Shown here: positions 1 through 11,546 of the stretch, piece by piece
How positions within the stretch are numbered: position 1 is the first letter of the stretch
How the letters are laid out: each line of letters begins with the position of its first letter
From: Deinococcus sp. Marseille-Q6407
GTDB lineage: Bacteria > Deinococcota > Deinococci > Deinococcales > Deinococcaceae
Direction of reading: 5' to 3'
Assembly: GCF_946848805.1 (NCBI RefSeq)
Contig: NZ_CAMPFU010000001.1
Coordinates: forward strand, 274,001 to 338,000
DNA length: 64,000 nucleotides
Made by a program: the position numbers and the translations under genes
The notes under the pieces: model-generated
Databases searched by the model: none
Told to the model about the DNA's origin: nothing
The model's input: only the letters and a program-made list of their open reading frames with translations

Positions 1-344
1 ACAAGCAGCGCTGGTCAATCGAGTGCACCTTCAGCAGCTTCAAGAAGCGAGGCTTCGACCTGGAGCGGACTGGGATGACGGAAAGGAGCCGTCTTCAGCG
101 GCTCTTCGGCCTTGTGACACTGGCCTGGATGTTTTGTTTGCGCTTGGGGGTCTGGCTCAGCCAGACCCAGTCCATCCCCATTCTCAAGCATGGTCGTAGA
201 GCGGTCAGTCTGGTGCGGTACGGTGCTCAGCATCTCGTGGATGCCTTACGATGGAAACCACAACAGTTCATGGCTGTCCTAGACCTGTTGACCCAGCCTT
301 TTTGCCCACCAGGAGGGGCTGGAAGTGAAGTTGTCACCTACTGA
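1..344 (+). CDS. IS4-type transposase, C-terminal fragment (5' end outside window)
   Basis: The reading frame is open from base 3 to a TGA at 342-344. The visible part begins KQRWSIECTFSSFKKRGFDL, which fits the R(3)E(6)K core of the C-terminal YREK signature of IS4-family DDE transposases, including the catalytic Glu. A hydrophobic helical tail follows. The element ends about 120 bp upstream of the ilvB start, so its right end may have replaced part of the native ilvBNC promoter region. The rest of the gene and the left inverted repeat lie outside the window, so I cannot say whether the IS is intact. It is not the same element as the IS at 11547-12699, because the C-termini differ. Confidence 0.75.
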   Translation, partial: KQRWSIECTFSSFKKRGFDLERTGMTERSRLQRLFGLVTLAWMFCLRLGVWLSQTQSIPILKHGRRAVSLVRYGAQHLVDALRWKPQQFMAVLDLLTQPFCPPGGAGSEVVTY

Positions 345-462
345 GCTCGCGCACAACCTCGCTAGGCCCTAAACGGCGTACTGAATTACCTCAGCCGCTT
401 TGCCGCTCTTGTCACCTGACCGGGAACATGGTTTCCGCTTTTGCCTCCCTGGAGAACTGTCA

Positions 463-2309
463 ATGACCCCACCCCCAGATTCCCCGCAGAACCAGGCCGC
501 TCCCGCCCAGCCGGACATCCGGCAGACCGGCGCCGGTGCCGTCTGGGCCACCCTGGACGCCCACGGTATCTCCACCGTGTTTGGTTATCCCGGCGGCGCC
601 ATCATGCCGGTGTACGACGCCCTGACCTTTTACCCGCAGATTCGCCACATTCTGGGCCGTCACGAGCAGGGCTGTATTCACGCTGCCGAAGGCTGGGCCA
701 AGGCCACCGGACAGCTGGGCGTGGTCCTGGCGACGTCCGGCCCCGGCGCCACCAATCTGGTGACTGGCCTGGCCGACGCTATGCTGGACAGCGTGCCGCT
801 GCTGGCAATTACCGGCAACGTGCCCAGCTACCTGATGGGTACCGATGCCTTTCAGGAAGCCGACATCACCGGCATTACCCTGCCGGTGACCAAGCACAAC
901 TATGTGGTGCGCCGCGCCGAGGATGTCACCGAAATCCTGACCGAGGCGATCTATCTGGCCCTCAGCGGCCGCCCCGGGCCGGTGCTGGTGGACATTCCCA
1001 AGGACGTGCAGCTGGCCCGCTGGCGCTGGACTTCAGTGGGCTGCGCCCCCGCCACAAGGCGCCGCCCCGCACTCCCGAAGCGGCTTCTCTGGCGGCGGCC
1101 CGTGAGCTGCTGCAGGCAGCCAGCAAGCCGGTGATGATGGTGGGCGGCGGCGCCCTGGACGCTGCGGAAGAGGTCACGGCGCTGGCGCGGGCCTGGAATA
1201 TTCCGGTCGCCACCACCCTAATGGGCTTGGGCGCTTTTCCGGCTTCTGACCCCCTCTGGCTGGGCATGCCGGGCATGCACGGCAGCGTGGCGGCCAACCG
1301 CGCCATCAGCGAGGCGGACCTGCTGCTGGGTATTGGCCTGCGCTTTGATGACCGCGTGACTGGGCGGGTACACGACTTTGCTCCGCACGCCAACATCATC
1401 CACGTGGACGTGGACGCCGCTGAAATCGGCAAGATCGTGGCAACCCATTGCCCGGTCCGCGCCGATGCTGCCCTGGCTGCCCGCGCCCTGGCGGAAGACG
1501 CCCGGCCGGCCCCGCACGAGGCCTGGACCCGGCAGCTGGAAGAATGGAAAACCCGCGGCCAGCATTCGGAAAACTGGGGCGCCGCGCAGGCGGTGCGGCA
1601 GGTGGTGGCCCGGCTGCGGCCCCAGGACATCCTCTCCAGTGACGTGGGGCCGCATCAGATGCTGGCCGCGCAGCTGGCCCGCTTCGAGCGCCCGCGCCGC
1701 TGGCTGAACTCCGGCGGGCTGGGCACCATGGGCTTCGGCTTTCCGGCCGCCATCGGTGCCGCCCTGGCCGAGCCGGACGTGGTGACCATGGTGATTGCCG
1801 GCGACGGCGGCTTTCAGATGACTGCCCAGGAACTGGCGACCTTGACGCACGCCGGCATCCGCAACGTCAAAATCTGCATCATCAACAACGCTTACCTGGG
1901 TATGGTCCGGCAGTGGCAGGAGATGTTTCACGGTGAGCGCTACTCGGAAGTGGAAATCGGGCCTTCCAACCCCGACTTCCTGAAACTGGCGGACGCTTAT
2001 GGAGTGCCCGGCTGGCGCGCCGAGGACAGCGCCGGCCTGGAAACGGCGCTGGACGAGTGGCTGAACCATCCCGGCTCGGCCCTGCTGGAAGTGGTGGTGC
2101 CCAGCCAGCATCACGTGTTCCCGATGGTGCCGACTGGCGCCTCGCTGGCCGAGATGCTGGAAGACGACCCGGCCCACGCCAAGCTGGCCCGCGCCGGGGG
2201 AGAGAGGGGCAGCGGCCGGGTGCAGGACACCCCTGACGGCGTGGAAGCGCCCGGCGACGACATGGAAGCCGCGCCCATCTTTGCGGTGACCGACGGAGGT
2301 GACGCATGA
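463..2309 (+). pseudogene. ilvB: Acetolactate synthase large subunit, frameshifted
   Basis: The product would be the ThDP-dependent catalytic subunit of acetohydroxyacid synthase, the first shared step of Val/Leu/Ile synthesis. ATG 463 follows GGAG (451-454). Frame 1 gives a good N-terminal half: [13 protein letters not shown], the ThDP-activating Glu in [18 protein letters not shown], and [12 protein letters not shown] at about 985-1017. After that, frame 1 turns to nonsense and stops at 1134. Frame 3 continues the family sequence from about 1017 ([14 protein letters not shown]) through the ThDP motif (GDGGFQMT ... NNAYLGMVRQWQ) to TGA 2307-2309. One missing C in the GCCCG run at 1015-1019 explains the break. 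Repaired length would be about 615 aa, normal for the family. A sequencing error is possible, but ilvC is also broken. Confidence 0.85.
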
Positions 2310-2941
2310 CCGCAGGCCCGCAGCAGCCACATTTGCTGGCCCAGGACCACCTCGTCTCGGCGCTGGTGCGCGACGAACCTCGCGTGCTGACCCGCATCAC
2401 CGCGCTGTTTGGCCGGCGCGGCTACAACATCAAGAGCCTCAGCGTGGGCAGCACCGAAACGCCCGGCGTCTCGCGGATGACCTTCGTGGTGGCCGGTGAA
2501 CGCGGCATCGTGGAGCAGGCCATCCGGCAGCTGGAAAAGCTGCACGACGTCCTGAAAATCATTGACCACAGCGCCGAGAAATACGTGGACCGCGAGCTGG
2601 TGCTGCTCAAGGTGCGGGTGGACCGCGACACCCGGCTGGAAGTGCGGCAGATGGCCGAGGACTTCCGCGCCCGGATCGTGGACGCCGGGCGGCAGGCCCT
2701 GACCTTCGAGGTCACCGGCGACGAGGGCAAGATCACAGCTTTTATCGAGCAGATGCGGCCTTTCGGGATTCTGGAAACCATGCGCACCGGCCGGGTCGCC
2801 CTGATTCGTGGCTCCAATGCCGATATCGCCAGCCATGTCTATGGCGGCGAGTCGCAGGCACTGGCGGCCCCGGCGCCGGACGCCTTGGCACCGGCCCCCG
2901 AACCTCGCGAGGCCAGCAGCCGGGACGGAGGTGAGCAGTAG
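2306..2941 (+). CDS. ilvN: Acetolactate synthase small (regulatory) subunit
   Basis: 211 aa. This is the regulatory subunit of acetohydroxyacid synthase; it activates IlvB and confers valine feedback inhibition. The ACT domain is at residues about 10-90 (LVSALVRDEPRVLTRITALF, then GRRGYNIKSLSVG). The C-terminal ALS_ss_C-like domain follows at about 95-175 (LVLLKVRVDRDTRLEVRQMA). An Ala/Pro/Glu-rich tail of about 30 residues has no recognisable domain. The start ATG overlaps the ilvB stop (ATGA, 2306-2309), so it depends on translational coupling. If ilvB is really frameshifted, this intact gene has no partner in the window. Confidence 0.93.
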   Translation: MTAGPQQPHLLAQDHLVSALVRDEPRVLTRITALFGRRGYNIKSLSVGSTETPGVSRMTFVVAGERGIVEQAIRQLEKLHDVLKIIDHSAEKYVDRELVLLKVRVDRDTRLEVRQMAEDFRARIVDAGRQALTFEVTGDEGKITAFIEQMRPFGILETMRTGRVALIRGSNADIASHVYGGESQALAAPAPDALAPAPEPREASSRDGGEQ

Positions 2942-3022
2942 CCACCACGCTTTTTCTTCTCTCCCTTTCCGGACCTTTTGTCTTTTCCTCGCCTCTTCCA
3001 TTCCTTCCCAAGGAGAGCCCTC

Positions 3023-4033
3023 ATGACCGCAAAAATGTACTATGACGCCGACGTTTCCCTGCAGCCTCTCGAAGACAAGACCGTGGCCGTGATCGGCTAC
3101 GGCTCGCAGGCCCACGCCCACGCCCAGAACATGCATGACAGCGGGGTCAACGTGGTCATCGGTCTGCGCGAAGGCAGCAGCAGCCGCGCCAAGGCCGAGC
3201 AGGCTGGCCTGAAGGTGCTGCCCATCGCCGAGGCGACCGAGGCCGCCGACCTGATCGCCCTGCTGATTCCCGACGAGGAGCAGGCCAAGGTCTACGAGGA
3301 GCAGATCGCCCCGCAGCTGAAAGAAGGCAAGACCCTGCTGTTCGGCCACGGCTTCAATGTGCATTTCGGCCGCATCACCCCGCCAGAGAGTGTGGACGTG
3401 ATTCTGGTGGCGCCCAAGGGCCCCGGCCACATGCTGCGCCGCGTATACAAGGAAGGTGCCGGAATGCCTGGTATTTTTGCCGTGGGGCAGGACGCTTCGG
3501 GTCACGCCCGTGAAACGGCACTGGCCTATGCCCGCGCCATCGGCTGTACCCGCGCCGGCGTGCTGGAAACCAGCTTCAAGGAAGAAACCGAAACCGACCT
3601 GTTCGGCGAGCAGGCGGTGCTGTGCGGCGGCGTGAACCAGCTGATCCAGAACGGCTTCGAAACCCTGGTGGAAGCCGGCTAACAGCCGGAAATCGCCTAT
3701 TTTGAAACGCTGCACGAGGTCAAGCTGATCGTGGACCTGATCTACGAAAAGGGCTTCGAGGGCATGCGCCACTCCATTTCCAACACCGCCGAGTTCGGTG
3801 ACTATGTGACCGGCCCGCGCATCGTAAACGGCGACACCAAGGCCGAAATGAAGAAGGTGCTGGAAGATACCCAGAGCGGTACTTTCGCCGACCGCTTCAC
3901 CGCCGACTACCAGGGCGGCTTCGAGTTCATGAATGAGCAGCGCGGCAAAATGCATAACCACCAGATCGAAACGGTGGGCAAGGAACTGCGCAGCCGGATG
4001 CCGTTTATCAACCAAGAAGAACTGGAAGTCTGA
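3023..4033 (+). pseudogene. ilvC: Ketol-acid reductoisomerase, interrupted by in-frame TAA
   Basis: The product would be NADPH-dependent acetohydroxyacid isomeroreductase, the second step of Val/Leu/Ile synthesis. ATG 3023 follows a good SD (AAGGAGAG at 3010-3017). The Rossmann motif [14 protein letters not shown] is near residue 30, and the metal-ligand helix [17 protein letters not shown] near 190-205. At 3680-3682 the frame reads GGC TAA CAG, where the family has GYQPE; a TAC or TAT codon has become TAA. The same frame then continues [19 protein letters not shown] and runs normally to TGA 4031-4033. Without the stop the protein would be 336 aa, the usual class I length. The truncated 219-aa product lacks the second pair of metal-binding Glu residues (in YFETLHE) and should be inactive. 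Confidence 0.9.
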
Positions 4034-4051
4034 GGGCCAGCCCCCAGGCAG

Positions 4052-4091
4052 GCGGAAGGCGCAGCAGACTTGGCGGCGCCTTCCGCTTTTT
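4052..4091 (+). terminator. Rho-independent terminator after ilvC
   Basis: A perfect 11-bp stem (GCGGAAGGCGC at 4052-4062 with GCGCCTTCCGC at 4076-4086) is followed by TTTTTC. It closes the ilvBNC transcription unit and separates it from ilvA. Confidence 0.88.
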
Positions 4092-4138
4092 CATTTGATT
4101 CTCTTTGCCGTTTCTGCCCCAACACGAGGAACCTTTTT

Positions 4139-5707
4139 ATGACTGCACCACATCCCCAGCCCCTTTCTTCTTCAACTCCTTTCGGCATGGACCTGGTCCG
4201 CGATGTCCTCAACAGCCGGGTCTACGACGTGGCGGTCCGCACGCCGCTCCAGCCTGCGCCCCGGCTCTCGGGCCGGTTGGGCCAGCAGGTCTATTTCAAG
4301 CGCGAGGACCAGCAGCCGGTCTTTTCGTTCAAGCTGCGCGGTGCCTATAACCGGATGGCGCAGCTGAGCGCGGCCGAGCGGGCTGCCGGCGTCATCTGCG
4401 CTTCGGCGGGCAACCACGCGCAGGGAGTGGCCTACTCGGCGCAGCAACTGGGCGTGCAGGCCGTGATCGTGATGCCGGCGACCACCCCCGAAATCAAGGT
4501 GCGGGCCTGCCGTGACCGCGGCGCCGAGGTGATTCTGCACGGTGACTCGTTCAGCGACGCGGCCGCCCACGCCTTCGAGGTCCAGGCGCAGCGTGACCTG
4601 ACCTTTATCCACCCCTTCGACGACCCGGCGGTGATTGCTGGACAGGGCACCATCGGGCTGGAGCTGCTTTCGCAGGTGCAGGCGGAAGGCAGCAGCGGCG
4701 GTGCCTACACGGTCTTTGCCCCGGTGGGTGGCGGCGGACTGATCGCGGGTGTGGCGGGTTTTCTCAAGACGCTGAACCCGGCCGTCAGGATCGTGGGCGT
4801 AGAACCTGAGGACAGCGCCGCCATGGGCCTCAGCATTCAGGCGGGCGAGCGGGTCTGGCTGGATCAGGTGGGCCTGTTTGTGGACGGTGTGGCCGTCAAG
4901 CAGGTGGGTGAGCACACCTTCGCCCTCTGTCAGGAGTACGTGGATGAGTGGATAACCGTCAGCACCGACGAGGTCTGCGCCGCCATCAAGGACGTGTTCG
5001 ACGATACCCGCTCCATCATGGAGCCGGCCGGGGCGCTGGCGGTGGCGGGCCTCAAGCGCTACGCCCGGCAGCTGGAAGAGGAGGGGCAGACCCTGGTGGC
5101 CCTTACCTGCGGTGCCAACATGAACTTCGACCGGCTGCGCCACGTGGCCGAGCGCGCCGAAGTGGGCGAACAGAAAGAAGCGGTGCTGGCCGTCACCATC
5201 CCCGAGCAGCCCGGCGCCTTCGTGCGCTTTTGCCAGCAGCTGGGTCCGCTTGCCATCACCGAATTCAACTACCGCTACGCGCCGCGCCGCAACGCCCGCA
5301 TTTTTGTGGGGGTACAGCTGCCCCGGCCGGCCGACCGCACGGCCATCGTGCAGCAGCTGGAGCAGGCCGGCTATCCGGTGCTGGACCTTACCGGCGACGA
5401 GGTCGCCAAGGTGCATGTGCGGCACATGGTGGGTGGCCGCGCCCCCGAGGCAGCGTACGAGCGGCTCTATTCCTTCGACTTCCCCGAGCGCCCCGGCGCC
5501 CTGCTGGATTTTCTGCTGCGGCTGGGGGGCCGCTGGAACATCAGCCTGTTTCACTACCGCAACCACGGCTCCGACTATGGCCGGGTGCTGGCCGGCTTTC
5601 GGGTGCCAGACGCCGAGCTGCCGGCCTTTCAGGCGTCACTGGCAGAGGTCGGTTACGACTTTACCGAGCAGAGCAGCAACCCGGCTTACCGGACTTTTCT
5701 GCAGTAA
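4139..5707 (+). CDS. ilvA: Threonine ammonia-lyase, biosynthetic, long form
   Basis: 522 aa. It deaminates L-threonine to 2-oxobutanoate, the entry step of isoleucine synthesis. The PLP-lysine motif SFKLRGAYN is near residue 60, the phosphate-binding loop PVGGGGLIAG near 200, and the N-terminal catalytic domain covers about residues 15-340. Two ACT-like regulatory repeats follow (VTIPEQPGAFVRFCQQL and FDFPERPGALLDFLLRLGG), as in the isoleucine-inhibited biosynthetic form. I chose ATG 4139 because GAGGA (4126-4130) lies 8 nt upstream; the longer frame to 4070 runs through the ilvC terminator. The gene is intact although ilvB and ilvC upstream are broken. Confidence 0.95.
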   Translation: MTAPHPQPLSSSTPFGMDLVRDVLNSRVYDVAVRTPLQPAPRLSGRLGQQVYFKREDQQPVFSFKLRGAYNRMAQLSAAERAAGVICASAGNHAQGVAYSAQQLGVQAVIVMPATTPEIKVRACRDRGAEVILHGDSFSDAAAHAFEVQAQRDLTFIHPFDDPAVIAGQGTIGLELLSQVQAEGSSGGAYTVFAPVGGGGLIAGVAGFLKTLNPAVRIVGVEPEDSAAMGLSIQAGERVWLDQVGLFVDGVAVKQVGEHTFALCQEYVDEWITVSTDEVCAAIKDVFDDTRSIMEPAGALAVAGLKRYARQLEEEGQTLVALTCGANMNFDRLRHVAERAEVGEQKEAVLAVTIPEQPGAFVRFCQQLGPLAITEFNYRYAPRRNARIFVGVQLPRPADRTAIVQQLEQAGYPVLDLTGDEVAKVHVRHMVGGRAPEAAYERLYSFDFPERPGALLDFLLRLGGRWNISLFHYRNHGSDYGRVLAGFRVPDAELPAFQASLAEVGYDFTEQSSNPAYRTFLQ

Positions 5708-5739
5708 CCGCTCTGGCCTGCCTGAAGAAAGAGGGGGCC

Positions 5740-6573
5740 TTAGCCCCCCAGCAGGCTGATGTGCAGGTACAGATAGGTGGCCGGCACGGCGAACAGCAGG
5801 CTGTCGAGCCGGTCCAGAAACCCGCCGTGCCCCGGCAGCGCAGTGCCGCTGTCTTTGGTCTTTAGCGCCCGTTTGAGCAGACTTTCGGCCAGGTCGCCCA
5901 GCTGAGAAGCGCTGGCGACCAGCACGGCGTACAGGAACGCCTCCATTGGCGTCCAGATGGGGTAGATGAACTCGGTCAGCGCCGTAATCACCACAAAGCT
6001 GAGCAGCAGGCCGCTGATGGCGCCTTCCACCGTCTTGGCCGGGCTGATTTCGGGTGCTAGCTTGCGCTTGCCGAAGCGGTAGCCGCCGAAAAACCCGCCG
6101 ATATCGGCCGCGAAGGTCGCCAGCAGCGGCAGCGCAAAATAAAGCAGCCCCAGTTCGCCGTCGGGCGTGTAGCGCAGCATCAGGAAATAGCCCAGCAGCC
6201 ACGGAACATACAGCAGCCCAAAAGCCGAGTACACGATCCGCTCCAGCGGGCGCTCGCCAGGCTTGATCACCTCGATCACCAGTAGGTAGCCCACCGCCAC
6301 CGTCAGCACCACCTCGCGCCACGACCCGCCGGGCCAGGGCACGCCCGGCAGCATCGGCAGGCTGGCGATGATGATGGCGCTGCCGAACACCGCCAGGGTG
6401 CCGCGCCGCACGTCGATATCGTTGTAGTCCAGCATCCGGACATACTCGAACAGCCCCATCACCGACACCAGCAGCAGCGCTGGCAGCATCGCCCACCAGC
6501 CCAGGTACACGACGGCGCTGACCACCAGAAAACCAATAATGGCGGTGCTGACGCGGCTACTCAGGGTTTCCAA
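5740..6573 (-). CDS. cdsA: Phosphatidate cytidylyltransferase
   Basis: 277 aa with the TTG start preferred here. It makes CDP-diacylglycerol from phosphatidate and CTP in the membrane, the branch point of phospholipid synthesis. It is strongly hydrophobic with several membrane segments. The family signature near the C-terminus reads SPAKTVEGAISGLL, then PGHGGFLDRLDSLLFAVP. The frame is open upstream to 6663, but TTG at 6571-6573 has GGAGG 7 nt upstream and starts at the first conserved part (LETLSSRVSTA). It is the last gene of rpsB-tsf-pyrH-frr-cdsA. The 3' end converges on ilvA. Confidence 0.9.
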   Translation of the reverse strand: METLSSRVSTAIIGFLVVSAVVYLGWWAMLPALLLVSVMGLFEYVRMLDYNDIDVRRGTLAVFGSAIIIASLPMLPGVPWPGGSWREVVLTVAVGYLLVIEVIKPGERPLERIVYSAFGLLYVPWLLGYFLMLRYTPDGELGLLYFALPLLATFAADIGGFFGGYRFGKRKLAPEISPAKTVEGAISGLLLSFVVITALTEFIYPIWTPMEAFLYAVLVASASQLGDLAESLLKRALKTKDSGTALPGHGGFLDRLDSLLFAVPATYLYLHISLLGG

Positions 6574-6686
6574 CAGGGGGCCTCCGGGGGTGTCGTGTCC
6601 GGACGTCTGGGTCCGGCTCCGCCTGCAGCGGGCAACCCGGTCACTATAGCGGGTCCAGCCCACTTCCGGCCGCCCCGGCTGTAAAG

Positions 6687-6730
6687 AAACGGCAGCGCCG
6701 GCCCCAGATGGAAGGCCGGCACTGCCGTTT
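6687..6730 (-). terminator. Terminator-like hairpin between frr and cdsA
   Basis: A near-perfect 17-bp inverted repeat (6687-6703 with 6714-6730, one mismatch) is followed on the minus strand by TTTCTTTA. It should at least attenuate readthrough from frr into cdsA. Confidence 0.75.
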
Positions 6731-6749
6731 CAGGAGCGGGGGCAGGGCC

Positions 6750-7301
6750 TCAGCCCAGGATTTCGGATTCCTTGCGGTCGAACACGTCGTCCACCTTCTT
6801 CACGAACTCGTCGGTGATCTTCTGCACTTCGGCTTCGGCGCGCTTAACTTCATCTTCGCCCAGGTCGTCCAGCTTCTTGACCTCGTCCAGCGCCGATTTA
6901 CGCACGTTGCGAATGCTGATGCGGGCTTCTTCGGCGTAGCCCTTGGCGTTCTTGACCATTTCCTTGCGGCGCTCTTCGGTCAGCGCAGGAATGGAAATAA
7001 AGATCATGTCGCCCTTGTTGTTGGGGTTCAGACCCAGGTCAGAGTCGCGGATGGCCTTCTCGATGGGGTTCAGCGCGCCGCGGTCCCAGGGGGTCACGGT
7101 CAGGGTGCGGGCGTCGGGGGCGTTGACGGTGGCCACCTGATCGATAGGCATGGTCGAGCCGAAATACTCCACCATTACTTTTTTCAGCAGGCCGGGGTGG
7201 GCGCGGCCGGTGCGCAGCACTCCCAGGTTGCTTTCCAGGGCCTCAATGCTCTTGCCCATGCGGTCACGGGCGTCCTTGTAAATTGCGTTGGTGTCACTCA
7301 T
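6750..7301 (-). CDS. frr: Ribosome recycling factor
   Basis: 183 aa, close to the usual 185. With EF-G it splits the post-termination 70S ribosome. Family landmarks include the N-terminal three-helix bundle region ([18 protein letters not shown]), the beta domain segment [17 protein letters not shown], and the C-terminal helices with [15 protein letters not shown]. The start ATG has GAGGAGGAC upstream. It lies between pyrH and cdsA in the conserved translation/lipid operon. Confidence 0.97.
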   Translation of the reverse strand: MSDTNAIYKDARDRMGKSIEALESNLGVLRTGRAHPGLLKKVMVEYFGSTMPIDQVATVNAPDARTLTVTPWDRGALNPIEKAIRDSDLGLNPNNKGDMIFISIPALTEERRKEMVKNAKGYAEEARISIRNVRKSALDEVKKLDDLGEDEVKRAEAEVQKITDEFVKKVDDVFDRKESEILG

Positions 7302-7391
7302 GGTTTCTCGTCCTCCTCGGTTGGATTGATGGCTTTAGTCTAGCGCGGTGGGCTGTGGCTTCCCCCGGCCCACCTTTAGCGCTGCATCCGT

Positions 7392-8180
<789 letters not shown>

Positions 8181-8264
8181 TCAGAAGATAGATAGTGAAA
8201 AAGGCGAAAGAGGGAAACCGGAAAAGTGAAGGGGAAAAGGAGTCTCTTGTTGGGCGTTCTAAAA

Positions 8265-8306
8265 AAAGCCCGGGGCAGCGCGCAGGCTGGCTCCGGGTTT
8301 TTCTTT
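8265..8306 (-). terminator. Possible bidirectional terminator between tsf and pyrH
   Basis: An imperfect inverted repeat (AAAAGCCCGGGGC at about 8265-8277 with GGCTCCGGGTTTTTC at about 8290-8304) has an A-run on the left and a T-run on the right. It sits in the 205-bp gap between tsf and pyrH and could terminate or attenuate in either direction. Confidence 0.5.
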
Positions 8307-8376
8307 TGGCTCTCGCCTGCGTGCCAGGGCGGTGGCGGCGCTCTCGCCACGGCCGGCCGCCCTGCAAGCGGGGGCT

Positions 8377-9177
8377 TTACTTGGTGCCGACTTCGAAGCG
8401 GATGAAGCGGTTGACGGTGGCTTCACCGAGGTACTTCGCTACGGTCAGCGAGTTGTCCTTGACGAACTTCTGCTCGGGCAGCACGCGCTCTTCGTAGAAC
8501 TTGCCGATCTGGCCGCCCACGATGCGTTCGACCATGTTTTCGGGCTTGCCTTCGGCCAGCGCCTTGTTGGTCAGCACTTCGCGTTCCTTTTCGATGTCCT
8601 CGGCGTTCACTTCGTCGCGGGTCAGGTACTCGGGCTTTTCAGCGGCCACGTGCAGAGCCACGTCCTTGGCCTGGTCCTGGGTGCCGCCCTGGACGTCCAC
8701 CAGCACGCCGATCTTGCCGTTCGAGTGTACGTAGCCGGCCAGGTTGTCGCCTTCCAGGTAGTCCACGCGGTTCAGCACGATGTTTTCACCGATCTTGCCC
8801 GACAGGGCCGACACAAAGTCGCCCACTTTTTCACCGTTGTCCATCTGGAACTCGCGGAAGGTGTCCAGATCGCTGGTGCCGGCCTTCAGGGCCGCCTGGG
8901 CCAGCTGCTCCACGGCGCTCTGGAAATCGGAGTTGCGGGCTACAAAGTCGGTTTCGCTGTTCACTTCGACGATGGCAGCCTTGTTGCCTTCCACCACAAA
9001 GCGCACGATGCCTTCCTTGGCTTCGCGGTCAGCCTTCTTGGCTGCCTTGACAATGCCGCGTTCGCGCAGCAGGGCCACAGCCTTTTCTTCGTTGCCCTCG
9101 GCGTCGCTCAGGGCCTTTTTGACGTCCATCATGCCAGCGCCGGTCATTTCGCGCAGTTTCTTGATTGATTTCATCAT
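8377..9177 (-). CDS. tsf: Translation elongation factor Ts
   Basis: 266 aa. It is the guanine-nucleotide exchange factor for EF-Tu. The N-terminal UBA-like domain reads IKKLREMTGAGMMDVKKAL, and the core contact motif is VNSETDFVARN near residue 75. Two adjacent ATGs are possible; AGGAGG lies about 8 nt upstream of 9177. A TAGACT box at 9231-9236 (minus strand) and the terminator after rpsB suggest tsf has its own promoter in addition to readthrough from rpsB. Confidence 0.96.
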   Translation of the reverse strand: MMKSIKKLREMTGAGMMDVKKALSDAEGNEEKAVALLRERGIVKAAKKADREAKEGIVRFVVEGNKAAIVEVNSETDFVARNSDFQSAVEQLAQAALKAGTSDLDTFREFQMDNGEKVGDFVSALSGKIGENIVLNRVDYLEGDNLAGYVHSNGKIGVLVDVQGGTQDQAKDVALHVAAEKPEYLTRDEVNAEDIEKEREVLTNKALAEGKPENMVERIVGGQIGKFYEERVLPEQKFVKDNSLTVAKYLGEATVNRFIRFEVGTK

Positions 9178-9309
9178 GGTGATGACCTCCTGGGGGTCAG
9201 GTGTGTGTGATACGGGACAGAAGCCTAGACAAGTCTAGCGGCTTGCCGGCCGCCGGGCTCCCTTGACTAAACGAGTTCCCAAAAAAGCGTCCCTGAAAAT
9301 AGAGTTCCT

Positions 9310-9346
9310 AAAAAAGGGGAGAGGCACACAGGAGCCGCTCCCCTTT
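9310..9346 (-). terminator. Rho-independent terminator after rpsB
   Basis: On the minus strand a stem AAAGGGGAG/CTCCCCTTT (9338-9346 with 9313-9321) runs into a T-tract (9310-9315). It separates rpsB from tsf. Confidence 0.7.
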
Positions 9347-9365
9347 CACTGCGGGGGCTTTCCCC

Positions 9366-10172
<807 letters not shown>

Positions 10173-10333
10173 GACGTCTCCTTTTAGCGTTACGGGAGCA
10201 AAGAATTTACCGTGTCCGCGCCAGCCCCCGCCCCGGCGCAGTGGCCGGCAGGCGATGTAGGGGCCAGTTCCAGATCGGGGCGACGCTTGAGCACCAGCTG
10301 GCAAGAGGTCGCGGGCGGCTTTCCCAAACGGAA

Positions 10334-10339
10334 ATTATA
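10334..10339 (-). promoter_or_regulatory. -10 box for rpsB
   Basis: The minus strand reads TATAAT here, about 160 nt upstream of the rpsB ATG, implying a long S2 leader. No clear -35 was recognised. The S2 leader is a known autoregulatory site in other bacteria; whether this one is regulated cannot be told from sequence alone. Confidence 0.5.
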
Positions 10340-10381
10340 ACAGACATCTGCGGGTCAGCGTCAGGGCCAGGCGGCCTTTGC

Positions 10382-10394
10382 TACGCTGTCCCCC
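10382..10394 (+). promoter_or_regulatory. Leaderless-type promoter of rsmD
   Basis: TACGCT (10382-10387) ends 7 nt before the rsmD ATG and no SD is present, so transcription probably starts at or next to the A of the start codon. Confidence 0.6.
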
Positions 10395-11524
<1,130 letters not shown>

Positions 11525-11546
11525 ACTCTGCCTGCCTTTGGGTCTA

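Noticed and set aside
441..1020. N-terminal part of the long frame 441-2309 as the start of IlvB
   Set aside because: Residues before about 1017 are Arg/Pro-rich nonsense; frame 1 from ATG 463 gives the conserved IlvB N-terminus.
1010..1040. Programmed ribosomal frameshift in ilvB
   Set aside because: No slippery heptamer, no internal SD at the right place and no strong downstream structure, and IlvB is not known to use one.
2111..4015. Open frame of 634 codons on the minus strand across ilvN-ilvC
   Set aside because: Antisense shadow of ilvN and ilvC with no recognisable domain and no start signal.
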